The position numbers were made by a program, and so were the translations under genes. Shown here one piece after another: positions 31,300 through 42,960 of a stretch of DNA of 64,000 nucleotides. The DNA comes from Dipteris shenzhenensis. Its lineage: Eukaryota > Polypodiophyta > Polypodiopsida > Gleicheniales. Every line of letters begins with the position of its first letter. Within the stretch, counting starts at the first letter, position 1. The stretch lies in assembly GCA_047967505.1 (NCBI GenBank), contig CM106538.1, one strand, 5' to 3'. The notes beneath the pieces were generated by a model. It was not told the DNA's origin. It searched no databases and worked only from the letters and a program-made list of their open reading frames with translations.

Positions 31300-31760
31300 C
31301 CTCCCCTTGGTGTGAAAGGTGTGTTGGTGGAGAGAGGATCCCTGTGCTCAACCTCACCAAGCTCCCGTACAGGCCCGCGCCCTGTCCGTACGTCCATCAT
31401 ACGGCCGTACGAGCAGCCCGCTTCCTCCATGTGCAGCCCCGAGCGTATCCGTCCATATTTTAATCGTCACCCCTGCTGTATATCCATACCCCCTGTCCCT
31501 TTCCGTACAGCTTAATCCACCGTGCTTTGTCAGCATCCCCGCTCACCTCTGTTTTCCGTACAGCTCCTGTGCACCCTAACAGCATCCCGTACGACTCAAC
31601 CTCCTCCGTACATCCTCTTCCGTATACCCGTACGGTTCGTACAGCCCGTACAGTCTGTAGTCCTACCTTGTGCTTCGTCCGTACTCTTTGCCTGTACAAA
31701 TCCCGCCGTACAGTTCTGTTCCTTTTCTGCAATTTCATCAATCCCGCCCTACTTACCTCC
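31300..31760 (+). promoter_or_regulatory. LINE-I 5'UTR, GTAC-rich
   Basis: Begins in CCTCCCCTTGG, with GGTGGAGAGAGG near 31325. Clusters of CCGTACA/CCGTACG occur from about 31367 to 31720, as in H. The last part, next to ORF1, matches H closely (CAATTTCATCAATC...). Confidence 0.5.
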
Positions 31761-32966
31761 ATGGAGGACCAGTTTAAAAGTTACTCCCGCAAGGAATCGA
31801 CCCGGGACTCCAAAAGACAGCAAGTTGATTTCTCTAATGCAGATTCCGTAGATGCTCACTACGTTTTTGACATGCTCAAAGATGAATTTCATCACAGCCG
31901 GAAGGAGTGGGCCAAACCTCCCCCGGCCCTTAAATATAAGTTGAAGCTGCCCTCATTGGTCGCTCCTCTTCAAAAGTTCTCTCAGCAAGCGGTTATCATT
32001 TTCTTCCCAGGGAAGTTACCTTCAGCAAATGATGTGGCTCAGTGGGTTCAGGCTTTGTTGGGAGGTTGCTTTGTTGAAGGAGTATACTTTGCTTCTAGAG
32101 GTTTTTATGAAGTGCACTTTTTGGATGCCTCATATCGTCAGCAGATATTGGAGATGTCACCTCTATTCTATGGCAGACAAATGGTGCATGTCATGCCATG
32201 GTCGCCAAACAAGGATTATCACGGTCTCATTCGACATCACTGCCCCGTATGGGTTGAGGTATTAGATTTTCCGGATTATATGAGGGCTGAGTTGCCAAGT
32301 TTGGCAGCTACTTTGGGGTAAGTTGTATGCCCACCCCGTCCTTCGGGTAATCACAATCGGTTTTGTGTTCTTTGAGATACAGATCACCCGACCCCTCCTT
32401 CCATTGCGGTAGAAGTGGAGGATGTTCCCCTCGGTGAAAAATATTTTGATTTGAAATGGGGAGTATTTGCAGGTGCTTGTTTCACATGTCATAAGTTTGG
32501 CCACCTAGCCTCACAGTGTCCTGCAGTCCTGCATCAGCTCCCACCTACAGCTATTGCTCCAGAAAATACTTCCCCCCCAACTTATGGCCCGGGGCCCAAG
32601 GCTATGCCTACCAAGCTCGGTGATGTGGCATCTAAATCTGTCCCTCCCAAAGAAAATGTGGTTCATGTTTCAGCCAAGCAAAAGGATAAGGAAAAGGGCA
32701 AAATTTCAGAATCTCATGCCTCTCCCCAGGGTGCCTAGCAGCAACCCAAAAAGGTATTCGCACTCAAACCACGACCGTTACAATCTCGCCATTGGGATGC
32801 TTCAACTTCCACCCTTGGTCAGACCTCTACCCCTGCTGACAACCTCACTTCTCAACTGTGGGTTGATGTGTTAAAAAGGGGCATCCCTGTAAGTGACAAT
32901 GATGAGGATCATAGAGCTAATGATCCAGGAGGCTAGGTGGATGTTGATGTCATGGCTGAGGCGTGA
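31761..32966 (+). pseudogene. LINE-I ORF1 with several stops
   Basis: Starts MEDQFKSYSRKESTRD. Open for 186 residues, with Glu where H has its first stop. Then stop codons follow at about 32319, 32372, 32736 and 32934 in an otherwise continuous frame: VVCPPRPSGN, VEDVPLGEKYFDLKWGVF, knuckle CFTCHKFGHLASQC, KGKISESHASPQ, acidic C-terminus. No frameshift is needed, so H and I carry complementary lesions from a common intact parent. Confidence 0.9.
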
Positions 32967-33014
32967 CAGCTTATACTTTTACTATGCTTTTTGGTTTGAC
33001 TGTACATATCTTCT

Positions 33015-36000
33015 ATGTCTACTTCAATTACTTGCATTACATACAATGTTTAGGGTCTTTGCAATGTCAATAAGTGGAGACTTTTCTGGCACTATGTACA
33101 TAGAATGCACCCCAATGTAATCTCTTTACAGGAATACAATCAACACTTCTTGGCTGGCCAGCAAGGCCACTATGCTGGTTATGATATCTTTTATGCTGGT
33201 ACAATGCACTTTTCGGGGGTCTGCATGCTGGTAAAACATGATATGCAGCCCACGGTTGCTTACAATGTCCCCCAGGGTCGATGGATGGTGATCAGATGCA
33301 TCTGTCAGGCTGATCTCTATGAAATAGCATCTGTTTATGCCTCTCAAACCTCTGCGACTAGAGCTCGAATGTGGGCCTCCCTCAAACAATATCCATGGCT
33401 GTCCAATGCCTTTTTGTGTGGAGATTTTAACAACTCGCCTGCCATTCAAGACAATACCACTCATCGTTCTCATATGATCCCCACTGAGCTTCGACATTGG
33501 GAAGATATGCTTTCATTCTTGCATGCAAAAGATGTATGGCTCTCAACAAGGGACAGAGATATGGGTTATACATATCATCACAATGCCTTTACTCATTACT
33601 GGGCTCGACTTGACAGATGGTATTTGCTGCATGCTCAGCAGTATGCTAATTTTACATGTGCACTATGGGTCGATCATTCCCTCTTGCTATCTGATCACTT
33701 TCCAGTATGCTTGACATTATCTATAGCACGTTTGACAGATGATATGCCTTTTTTTGGTCGTCGCCTGCTGCATGTTAATAGTGCTTATCTGCTTCATCAA
33801 CAATTCCAGAACATGGTGAGAGTGGCTGTCCGCCCCCTCCTCTTACATGCTCAGGAGGACATGGATTTTGCTTGGATCAGTCTTGCTCATCGCTTGCAGT
33901 ATGTTATTCAAGATTATGGATGGAGTTACATGGGAAACCTCAGGCTTAAGCTGAAATGGGCTCAATCTCACAAGCAACAAATGGATGTAATCAGTTCTCA
34001 TAGGCAGCTTACCTCTTCTGAACAGGATTCTTGTGCTTATGTGGTTCATATCATCCATCAAAATGATCTTCGCAAATTAAAGAAGTGGCAAATCCGAGCT
34101 CGCATGAAACCCCTTTTGGATAAAGGCTGCTCCTCCAAAGCCTTTTTTAAAAGTCTCCATGCAGATAGGCAAAAGGAGGATATTTGCAAGATCAGGAAAG
34201 ATGATGGCACCTGGACCACCTCCAAATCAGAATTGGAATCGCAATGTTCTAGTCATTTCCAGCATCTCTTTTCTCTTCAGCCTGATCATTTGATGCAAGT
34301 GAATGCAGCCAGGTCTCAATTTCTTATGCATGTTCAGCCTACATTGTCTCGGGAACAGGCTCATGCATTGGAGCAGCCTTTTATGCTTAATGAACTGGAT
34401 GATGCTTTGAGTCATCTACATAAAAGCAGCTCTCCTGGTTGGGATGGATTGGCTATTGAATTTTTTCGTGCATTTTGGGGTGATCTCAAGAACACTCTTC
34501 TTCTAATGATCGATCATGCTTGGGCAGAACAATCTCTTCCTCCATCCTGGAAACATGGCCTTGTCAAATTGATCCCCAAAAAAAGGTTGTGTGAGACGAT
34601 GGCTGATTGGCGGCCCATATCTCTTATGCCAGATATTTACAAACTCATTGCCAAAATGATTGTCCTCAGGGTTCGCTTCATTTTGCAAGCAGGACTTCAT
34701 CCCAGGCAGTATGGGTTTGTTCCCAGAAGGCAGATCACTCACAATATCTCCAATGCTTTGCTTGCAATTGAGTATGCCAAATATTCCAAACAAGATGTTC
34801 TTATTCTGCAAGTGGACATTGCGAAAGCATTTGATACTGTCCATTGGGATTTTATCTCTCAGACTATGCATAAATTGGGATTTGGCCCTCGGCTGGTCCA
34901 TATTATTTACTGGCTCTATTCTCATGCCACGGCGCAGTGTTTGCTTGGTGGTGGGTTGTCAAGAACCTGGACTATGACCCGCTCAGTGAGACAGGGTTGC
35001 CCTCTTAGTTCCTTACTGTATGCCATTGCTACCCATCCGTTACTGTTGCATATGGACCATCTTGCAGATACAAGGCAGCTTCATGGCTTGCAAATTCCAG
35101 GGGCACAGTCATTTCTTGCACAGGCATATGCTGATGATTCATACTTTATGCCCAGGAATTCTCAAAGTGACCTCTCTCATTTGATGCATACTCTGAATGA
35201 CTTTGGCATAGCTGCTGGACTGCATATCAACCTTTAGAAATCAAAACTTCTAGCGTTGAAAGAAGCTGATTGGCATGCACTTCTCTGGCCAGGCCACATA
35301 TCTCCTCCTATACTATTGTGAGGCATCTAGGATACCCCATTGGCTGGAATATTACCCCGCAACAACAGCTCAAATGGGTGCTTCAAAAGATCAACAAGAA
35401 GCTGGAATACTGGCATTTGTCCACTTGGCCTCTACATGTTCGACTTCAGATAGTACAGTCCATCATTATGGCATATGTGCAATTTTATTTGCCTCTTCTT
35501 CCCTGGTCTTTTAAGCATTTGGCTTCCTATATGTCCCAGGCTATGGAGATATTTTGGAAAAGCAAATCTCATAAAAAGGCTTTGCGACTACTACCTATGC
35601 AGTCTATTTGTTCACCCAAGACTCATGGGGGGCTGAATATTCTCAGTCTTCAGGTTCATATGGGAAGAAAGAGGACTATGATTGCTGATTTTTTTCAGCA
35701 AAAACAGCCATGGGCTATTATGTTAGCAGCTATGTGTGGAAACATGACGTCCCATGCATATGGGCATTGGATTACAGATCACTGGGAAGCAGTCATGACC
35801 ACATTTCAAGGGAAAATTCCTGGTTGTCCTTTCTACTGCTTTTATTCATGATTGGAAGAGAATTCTCTCTTATGCTAAATGGACAGGTGCTTCCTCTCAT
35901 CATGGTAATTCTTTTCACTTGGAAAGCATCCATTGGAGCAAGGTGTTTGAATCGCCTCTCGCTTTACACACACCTATTAAAGCATATAATCTTATGAAAT

Positions 36001-36827
36001 TGGGCATAAGATTTGTTGGAGATGTTGTGGATCAACAAGGTTATATGCTTTCATTTCCACAAGCTTGCAGGACATTCTCCTTGGGTGTGCATCATAGGTC
36101 CATTTGGAGAATACTTTCGACTATGTTGCAGCCATTTGTTCCTGTTCCTCCACTGTTTGTACAGGATAGATTACTGGACTGGAATTTGACTTCCTTACCT
36201 CCTGCTACCCATTCGCTTTCAATGCATAATTTGGCCTCCTCGATGGTCTACAGATTTCTTCTTCCACCGCCATGGATTGATAAGCATGCCAACACTCTTT
36301 GGAATTTGGATAGGCCTTTATCTTGGTGGCAATCACGACTCATGAAAATTTGGAAAGCCAAATTGCCATTGAAACAGAGGCTTTTCTTTTGGAGATGTAT
36401 AGTGGGAGCTTTTTGCATTGGGGTGAAATTGGCAGCACGTCGCATTGCTTTCTCTTCCTGCCCCCGTTGCTCTCATCACCGCGAGACAGTTCCTCATCTA
36501 TTATGGTCTTGCCCGCACTCTCGGATATTGATCACTCATGTCTCTGATTTGCTGCGGCTTCGGTTTCCCTCTATCAGATTCGAGAAACTCTTCTGGATGT
36601 TTGGATGCTTCTCATCTCAGATGTCTCCATTCCTCCTCTTCTTTCACTGGACTCGTTTTTGGGTACTATGGACCATTTGGACACAAAGATTGCATTCTAG
36701 GATGGGTCAATAGTTTCCTCAGGCATATGTTTTCTTCAGAATGTCCCTCAAGCAATCTTTATATGATAGTTATGCTGCAAGGGACTTGGATGCTACTAGC
36801 CTTGAAGTGTTTTCTGACTGTTTTTGA
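33015..36827 (+). pseudogene. LINE-I ORF2 (endonuclease, RT, zinc motif)
   Basis: Starts MSTSITCITYNV, followed by TAG where H has Gln (NVQG). From 33105 it is open for 710 residues with CGDFNNSP, SDHFPVCL, GWDGLAIEFF, DWRPISLMPDIYK, AFDTVHWDF, SVRQGCPLSSLLYAIA and AYADDSYF. A TAG near 35235 replaces the Gln of NFQKSN, a one-base deletion near 35300 and a two-base deletion near 35830 shift the frame, and the C-terminus ends with CPRCSHHRETVPHLLWSC (all ligands). It retains the bases deleted in H near 29705. Confidence 0.9.
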
Positions 36828-36842
36828 GTTCTTTCATTAGGC

Positions 36843-37297
36843 TATGTAAGGCATCATATAAAGACTGCCGTAATGAGGCTCTGAAGAACTCATAAGGATG
36901 CTGAAGGGGAGAATTCAGAAATGCTTGATTGCACTGCAGCCAGAGGGTCCATAAGGCCCAGTATCTGATCCAGTGGAAGAAGAGAGAATACTGTGACAAA
37001 GAAGCTGATAGTTTGCCATACATCCAGAAAAACCTGTAGAACCTGTGCTCTGGAAATCTGAGAGATAAAAAATAGGAGATTTTGTCTAGAAGGTCTCTGG
37101 AATATGAACAAAACCACAATAAATGCGGAATACTCTCCGATGTAAGGTGACATCTTGGACAAAGAGGTGAAGCTATCCGTCTTTTGGCCAATTTCACTCC
37201 CACTGGAAGAATACCAACAATACATCTCCATAGAAATAGTCGTTGCTTCAATGGCATTTTTAACTTCCATATCAATTGCAATCTTCCTTTCCAACGG
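36843..37297 (-). pseudogene. F-type ORF2 C-terminal fragment
   Basis: Minus-strand reading WKGRLQLIWKLKMPLKQR, then the zinc motif CPRCHLTSESIPHLLWFC, SRDLLDKISYFLSLRFPEHRF and RASLRQSLYDAL. Its upstream neighbour in the element (about 115 bp, PPPWIAHHANSLWHLNK) lies at 37796-37911 in the opposite orientation. Confidence 0.85.
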
Positions 37298-37690
37298 CAA
37301 AGAGTATGGACAAAGAGTACGGACAAAGTACAGACTGTACGGGCTGTACGTGCTCTACGGATCGTATGGGCATACGGAAGAGGCTGAACCGTACGGAAAA
37401 AGAAGCTGTACAGAAAAAGAAAAGTAGGGGGGGATGCTGACGGAGCACGGGGGACTAGGCTGTACGGAAAGGGACGGGGGGGTACGGACATACAGAAGGG
37501 GATTCAAAATAGATACGGGGATGACGATAAACAGAGGAACAGAGATGCTCAGGGCTGCGCAGGGAGGAGACGGGCTGTTCGCACAGTCGTACGGTGGACG
37601 TACGGCGTCCGTACAACTGTACGGACATGTCGCGAGCCTGTACGAAATCGTGGCGAGGCTGAGCAGCAGGGACCCTCACAACACGCTACA
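37298..37690 (-). promoter_or_regulatory. Inverted LINE 5'UTR, GTAC-rich
   Basis: Contains GTACGG/CCGTACA words (about 37318-37640) in minus-strand orientation, as in F, G, H and I, and starts next to the GT stub after the A13 tail. It is joined to ORF2 without ORF1. Confidence 0.5.
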
Positions 37691-37795
37691 CCCCCCACAT
37701 ACTTTTTTTTTTTTTGTGAAACCAAGATACTTATATTATGAAACATTCATTTACATCCAGGCAGTGCTCAAAAGAGAGCTAAAGCCCTATCCATT

Positions 37796-37911
37796 AGAAG
37801 CATATCCTCTAGGCCTTTGCAGTTATTGACTTCTATACAGGCTTATCGATTGATATTACCTCCTCCTTGGATTGCCCATCATGCTAATTCTCTATGGCAT
37901 CTGAACAAATA
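37796..37911 (+). pseudogene. F-type ORF2 fragment in plus orientation
   Basis: Encodes LTSIQAYRLILPPPWIAHHANSLWHLNK, matching LINE-F at about 19000-19110. Its continuation in the element is the inverted fragment ending at 37297. At 37911 it joins ORF1 of LINE-J with no GT or tail. Confidence 0.8.
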
Positions 37912-38421
37912 ATGGGGATATTTGCAGGTGCTTGTTTCACATGTCATAAGTTTAGCCACCTAGCCTCACAGTGTCCTGCAGTCTTGCATCAGCTCCCACC
38001 TACAGCCATTGCTCCAGAACATACTTCCTCCCCAACTTATGGCCTGGGACCTAAGGCTATGCCTACCAAGCTGGGTGATGTGGCATCTAAATCTGCCCCT
38101 CTCAAAGAAAATGTGGTTCAGGTTTCAGCCAAGCAAAAGGATAAGGGAAAGGGCAAAATTTCAGAATCTCATGCCTCTCCCTAGGGTGCCTGGCAGCAAC
38201 CCAAAAAGGTATTTGCGCTCAAGCCACGACCGTTACAATCTCGCTATTGGGATGCCTCAACTTCCACCCCTGGTCAGACCTCTACCCCTGCTAATAGCCT
38301 CACTTCTCAACTGTGGGTTGATGTGCTAAAGAGGGGCATCCCTGTATGTGACAATGATGAGGATTATAGAGCTAATGATCCACGAGGCCAGGTGGACGTT
38401 GATGTCATGGCTGAGGCGTGA
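37912..38421 (+). pseudogene. LINE-J ORF1 C-terminal part
   Basis: Begins just before the knuckle (CFTCHKFSHLASQC, with the usual Gly before His changed to Ser), continues VLHQLPPTAIAPEHT and KQKDKGKGKISESHASP, has one TAG near 38182, and ends with the acidic segment at 38421. Truncation removed the DUF4283-like part. Confidence 0.88.
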
Positions 38422-38469
38422 CAGCTTATACCTTTACTATGTTTTTTGGTTTGATTGTACATAGCTTCT

Positions 38470-41400
38470 ATGTCTACTTCAATTACTTGCATTACATACA
38501 ATGTTCAAGGTCTTTGCAATGTCAATAAGTGGAGACTTTTCTGGCACTATGTACATAGAATGCACCCCGATGTAATCTCTTTACAGGAACACAACCAACA
38601 CTTCTTGGCTGGCCAGCAAGGTCACTATGCTGGTTATGATATCTTTTATGCTGGTACAATGCACTTTTCGGGGGTCTGCATCTAGTGAAACATGATATGC
38701 AGCCCACGGTTGCTTACAATGACCCCCAGGGTCGATGGATGGTGACCAGATGCATCTGTCATGCTGATCTCTATGAAATAGCATTTGTTTATGCCTCTCA
38801 AACTTCTGCGACAAGAGCTCGAATGTGGGCCTCCCTCAAACAATATCCATGGCTGTCCAATGCCTTTTTGTGTGGAGACTTTAATAACTCGCCTGCCATT
38901 CAAGACAATACCACTCATCGTTCTCATATGATCCCCACTGAGCTTCGACATTGGGAAGATATGCTTTCATTCTTGCATGCAGAAGATTTATGGCTCTCAA
39001 CAAGGGACAGAGATATGGGTTATACATACCATCACAATGCCTTTACTCATTACTAGGCTCGACTTGACAGATGGTATTTGTTGCATGCTCAACAGTATGC
39101 TAGTTTTACATGTGCACTATGGGTTGATCATTCCCTCTTGCTATCTGATCACTTTCCAGTATGCTTGACATTATCTATAGCACGTTTGACAGATGATATG
39201 CCTTTTTTTGGTCGTCGCCTACTCCATGTTAATAGTGCTTATTTGCTTCATCAACAATTTCAGAACATGGTGAAAGTGGCTGTTCGCCCCCTCCTCCTAC
39301 ATGCTCAGGAGGACATGGATTTTGCTTGGATCAGTCTTGCTCATCGCTTGCAGGCTGTTATTCAAGATTATGGACGGAGTTACATGGGAAACCTTAGGCT
39401 TAAGCTGAAATGGGCTCAATCTCACAAGCAACAAATGGATGTAATCAGCTCTTATAGGCAGCTCACCTCCTCTGAGCAGGATTCTTGTGCTTATGCGGTT
39501 CATATCATCCATCAAAATGATCTTCGCAAATTAAAGAAGTGGCAAATCCAAGCTCGCATGAAACCCCTTTTGGATAAGGGCTGCTCCTCCAAAGCCTTTT
39601 TTAAAAGCCTGCATGCGGATAGGCGAAAGGAGGATATTTGCAGGATCAGGAAAGATGATGGCACCTGGACCACCTCCAAATCAGAATTGGAATTGCAATG
39701 TTCTAGTCATTTCCAGCATCTCTTTTCTCCTTAGCCTGATCATTTGATGCAAGTGGATGCAGCCAGGTCTCAATTTCTCACACATGTTCAGCCTATATTG
39801 TCTCGGGAACAGGCTCATGCATTGGAGCAGCCCTTTATGCTTAATGAGCTGGATGATGCTTTGAGTCATTTACGTAAAGGTAGCTCTCCTGGCTGGGATG
39901 GATTGACTGTTGAATTTTTCCGTGCATTTTGGGGTGATCTTAAGAACACTCTTCTTCTTATGATCAATCATGCTTGGGCAGAACAATCTCTTCCTCCTTC
40001 TTGGAAACATGGCCTTGTCAAATTGCTCCCCAAAAAAAGGTTGTGTGAGACAATGGCTGATTGGCGGCCTATATCTCTTATGCCAGTCATTTACAAACTC
40101 ATTGCCAAAATGATTGTCCTCAGGGTTCGATTCATTTTGCAAGCAGGACTACATCCCACGCAGTATGGGTTTGTTCCCAAAAGGTAGATTACTGACAATA
40201 TCTCCAATGCTTTGCTTGCAATTGAGTATGCCAAATATTCTAAACAGGATGTTCTCATTCTGCAAGTGGACATTGCGAAAGCATTTGATACTGTCCATTG
40301 GGATTTTATCTCTCAAAGTATGCATAAATTGGGATTTGGCCCTCTGCTGGTCCATATTATTTATTGGCTCTATTCTCATGCCACTGCGCAGTGTTTGCTT
40401 GGTGGTGGGTTGTCAAGAACCTGGACTATGACCCGCTCAGTGAGACAGGGTTGCCCTCTTAGTTCGCTATTGTATGCCATTGCTACTCATCCGTTATTGT
40501 TGCATATAGGCCATCTCGCAGATATAGGGCAGCTTCATGGCTTGCAAATTCCAGGGGCACAGTCATTTCTTGCACAGGCATATGCTGATGATTCATATTT
40601 CATGCCCAGGAATTCTCAAAGTGACCTCTCTCATTTGATGCATACTCTGAATGATTTTGGCATAGCTGCTGGACTGCATATCATCTTTCAGAAATCAAAT
40701 CTTCTAGCATTGGAAGAAGCTGATTGGCATGCGCTTCTCTGGCCAGGCCACATTATCTCTTCCCATACTATTGTGAGGCATCTAGGGTATCCCATTGGCT
40801 GGAATATTACCCCACAACAACAGCTCAAATGGGTGCTTCAAAAGATCAACAAGAAGCTGGAATACTGGCATTTGTCCACTTGGCCTCTACATGTTCGACT
40901 TCGGATAGTACAGTCCATCATTATGGCATATGTGCAAATTTATTTGCCTCTTCTTCCCTGGTCTTTTAAGCATTTGGCTTCATATATGTCCCAGGCTATG
41001 GAGATATTTTGGAAAAGCAAATCTCACAAAAAGGCTTTGCGACTACTTCCCATGCAGTCTGTTTGTTCACCTAAGACTCATGTGGGGCTGAATATTCTCA
41101 ATCTTCAGTTTCATATGTTTGCAAGAAAGAGCACTATGATTGCTGATTTTTTTCAGCAAAAACAGCCATGGGCTATTATGTTAGCAGCTATGCGTGGAAA
41201 CATGACGTCCCATGCATATGGCCATTGGATTACAGATCACTGGGAAGCAGTCATGACCACATTTCAAGGGATAATTCCCGGTTGTCCTGTTTCTACTGCT
41301 TTTATTCATGATTGGAAGAGAATTCTCTCTTATGCTAAATGGAAAGGTGCTTCCTCTCATCATGGTAATTCTTTTCGCTTGGAAAGCATCCATTGGAGCA

Positions 41401-42287
41401 AGGTGTTTGAATCGCCTCTTGCTTTACAGGCACCTATTAAAGCATATAATCTTATGAAATTGGGCATAAGATTTGTTGGAGATGTTGTGGATCAACAAGG
41501 TTATATGCTTTCATTTCCACAAGCTTGCAGGACATTCCCCTTGGGTCTGCATCATAGGTCCATTTGGAGAATACTTACAACTATGTTGCAGCCATTTGTT
41601 CCTGTTCCTCCAATGTTTGTACAGGACTGATTACTGGACTGGAATCTGACTTCCTTATCTCCTGCTACCTGTTCGCTTTCAATGCATAATTTGGCCTCCT
41701 CGATGGTCTACAGATTTCTTCTTCCACCGCCATGGATTGATAAGCATGCCAACACTCTTTGGAATTCGGATAGGCCTTTATCTTGGTGGCAATCACGGCT
41801 CAAGAAAATTTGGAAAGCCAAATTGCCATTGAAACAGAGGCTTTTCTTTTGGAGATGTATAGTGGGAGCTTTTTCAATTGGGGTGAAATTGGCAGCACGT
41901 CGCATTGCTTCCCCTTCCTACCCCTGTTGCTCTCATCACCACGAGACAGTTCCCCATCTATGATGGTCTTGCCTGCACTCTGAAATATTGATCACTCATG
42001 TCTCTCATTTGCTGCGGCTTCGGTTTCCCTCTATCAAACTCGGGAAACTCTTCTGGATGTTTGGATGCTTCTCATCTCAGATGTCTCCATTCCTCCTTTT
42101 CTTTCACTGGACTCGTTTTTGGGTACTATGGACCATTTGGACACAGAGATTGCATTCTAGGATGGGACAACAGTTTCCTCAGGCATATGCTTTCTTCAGA
42201 ATGTCCCTCAAGCAATCTTTACATGATAGTTATGCTGCGAGGGACTTGGATGCTACTACCCTTGAAGTGTTTTCTAACTGTTTTTGA
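38470..42287 (+). pseudogene. LINE-J ORF2 with one frameshift and several stops
   Basis: Starts MSTSITCITYNVQG with an intact N-terminus (SLQEHNQH). A small deletion near 38683 shifts the frame. From 38685 to 42287 one frame carries stops near 39054, 39733, 40186, 41628 and 41962. These include TGG-to-TAG and CAG-to-TAG when compared with H or I. CGDFNNSP, SDHFPVCL, GWDGLTVEFF, AFDTVHWDF, SVRQGCPLSSLLYAIA and AYADDSYF are all readable. The zinc motif near 41925 reads YPCCSHHHETVPHL, with its first Cys changed to Tyr. Confidence 0.92.
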
Positions 42288-42294
42288 GTTCTTC

Positions 42295-42321
42295 CATTAG
42301 GCTCTCTTTTGGAGTCTAATG
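42295..42321 (+). other. 3'UTR hairpin of LINE-J
   Basis: CATTAGGCTC pairs with GAGTCTAATG (one G-U pair) around a TCTTTTG loop, eight bases after the ORF2 stop. Homologous to 31175-31200 in H. Confidence 0.72.
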
Positions 42322-42376
42322 TCATGTACATTGATCTCATGTTAATAATATAGTTACTGGTTTCACAAAAAAAAAA

Positions 42377-42385
42377 GTATGTGTG
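42377..42385. repeat. Short GTATGTGTG junction
   Basis: The shortest GT stretch between two array members: A10 of J on one side and the 5' terminus of K (ATAGAGACAGGAGAGG) on the other. Confidence 0.85.
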
Positions 42386-42960
42386 ATAGAGACAGGAGAG
42401 GACCTGCCATGCCACCAACACCTGTGGGCCCCTCATTTAGGGCTTTCAACTCCCTTTCTTGGTTCCTGCGTCAGCCCATGTGCCCCCATGCTACAGCTGC
42501 TCTATTTCTCCCGCCAAAAAACGATCTCGAAGTCCTGCTGCAGGTCCCGTTTCTGTTCCGAACAGGGCCGTACTGTTTCGTATAGCCTGTACGGATTATG
42601 TACAGCCTGTACAAATTCCGTACACTTTGTACGGCTGTCCTAGGCTCCTTTGCACACATTCTATGTGCTGCCCGCAGTTCTGTCGCAAAGTTCTGTCCTC
42701 TCGTGCTTTTCTTTATTGCATTTTTTCCCTTTCTCTTGTTCCTTCATCCCCTTTTGATGTTTCCAGCATCTCCTTGTAATCCCTTCTCCAAATTTATCTG
42801 TTTCATAAATATCAGCCCTCTTTCTCTTTTCTGTCCGCTTCCTTTCTTTATCATCTTTCAGCTAGTATCTTCTTCTAGTTTTTCTTTCTACCCTTCACTT
42901 TCAACCTATTCAAAGCTCTCTTCCTTTCCTATCTCTCCATTTTCACTTTACAGGTCCTCA
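42386..42960 (+). promoter_or_regulatory. LINE-K 5'UTR
   Basis: Begins ATAGAGACAGGAGAGGACC. GTAC words are fewer than in G/H and lie in one cluster (about 42570-42635: CCGTACTG, TGTACGG, TGTACAG, CCGTAC). The second half is pyrimidine-rich. The first 165 bp are conserved in the mini-element. Confidence 0.5.

Larger units (their letters stand above)
31300..36842 (+). mobile_element. LINE-I, full 5' end, 3' end lost
   Basis: 5'UTR 31300-31760, ORF1 31761-32966, ORF2 33015-36827. The 3'UTR stops after CATTAGGCT at 36842 and changes into inverted F-type LINE sequence, so the hairpin, AATATA box and tail are gone. Highly similar to H and J. Confidence 0.9.
36843..37795 (-). mobile_element. Inverted F-type LINE block: tail, GT stub, 5'UTR joined to ORF2 end
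   Basis: On the minus strand: an F-type 3'UTR (37795 down to 37716), TTTCAC, A13 (37715-37703), a short GTATGTGG stub, then a GTAC-rich 5'UTR (about 37690-37298) fused directly to an ORF2 C-terminal segment (37297-36843) with everything between deleted. The tail-GT-5'UTR order is the same as in the plus-strand array. The ORF2 part is cut at GCCTTACAT and abuts LINE-I. It is an inverted piece of the same kind of array, carrying an internally deleted copy. Confidence 0.8.
37912..42376 (+). mobile_element. LINE-J, 5'-truncated copy of the H/I subfamily
   Basis: Starts inside ORF1 (WGIFAGACF), contains the rest of ORF1, all of ORF2, a hairpin at 42295-42321, TAATAATATAG, TTTCAC and A10 at 42367-42376, then GTATGTGTG and the 5' end of LINE-K. 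Confidence 0.92.

Noticed and set aside
36796-37491. 231-residue minus-strand open frame as a single gene
   Set aside because: It fuses 5'UTR translation to an ORF2 C-terminal fragment across a deletion joint. The N-terminal third is noncoding GTAC-rich sequence.
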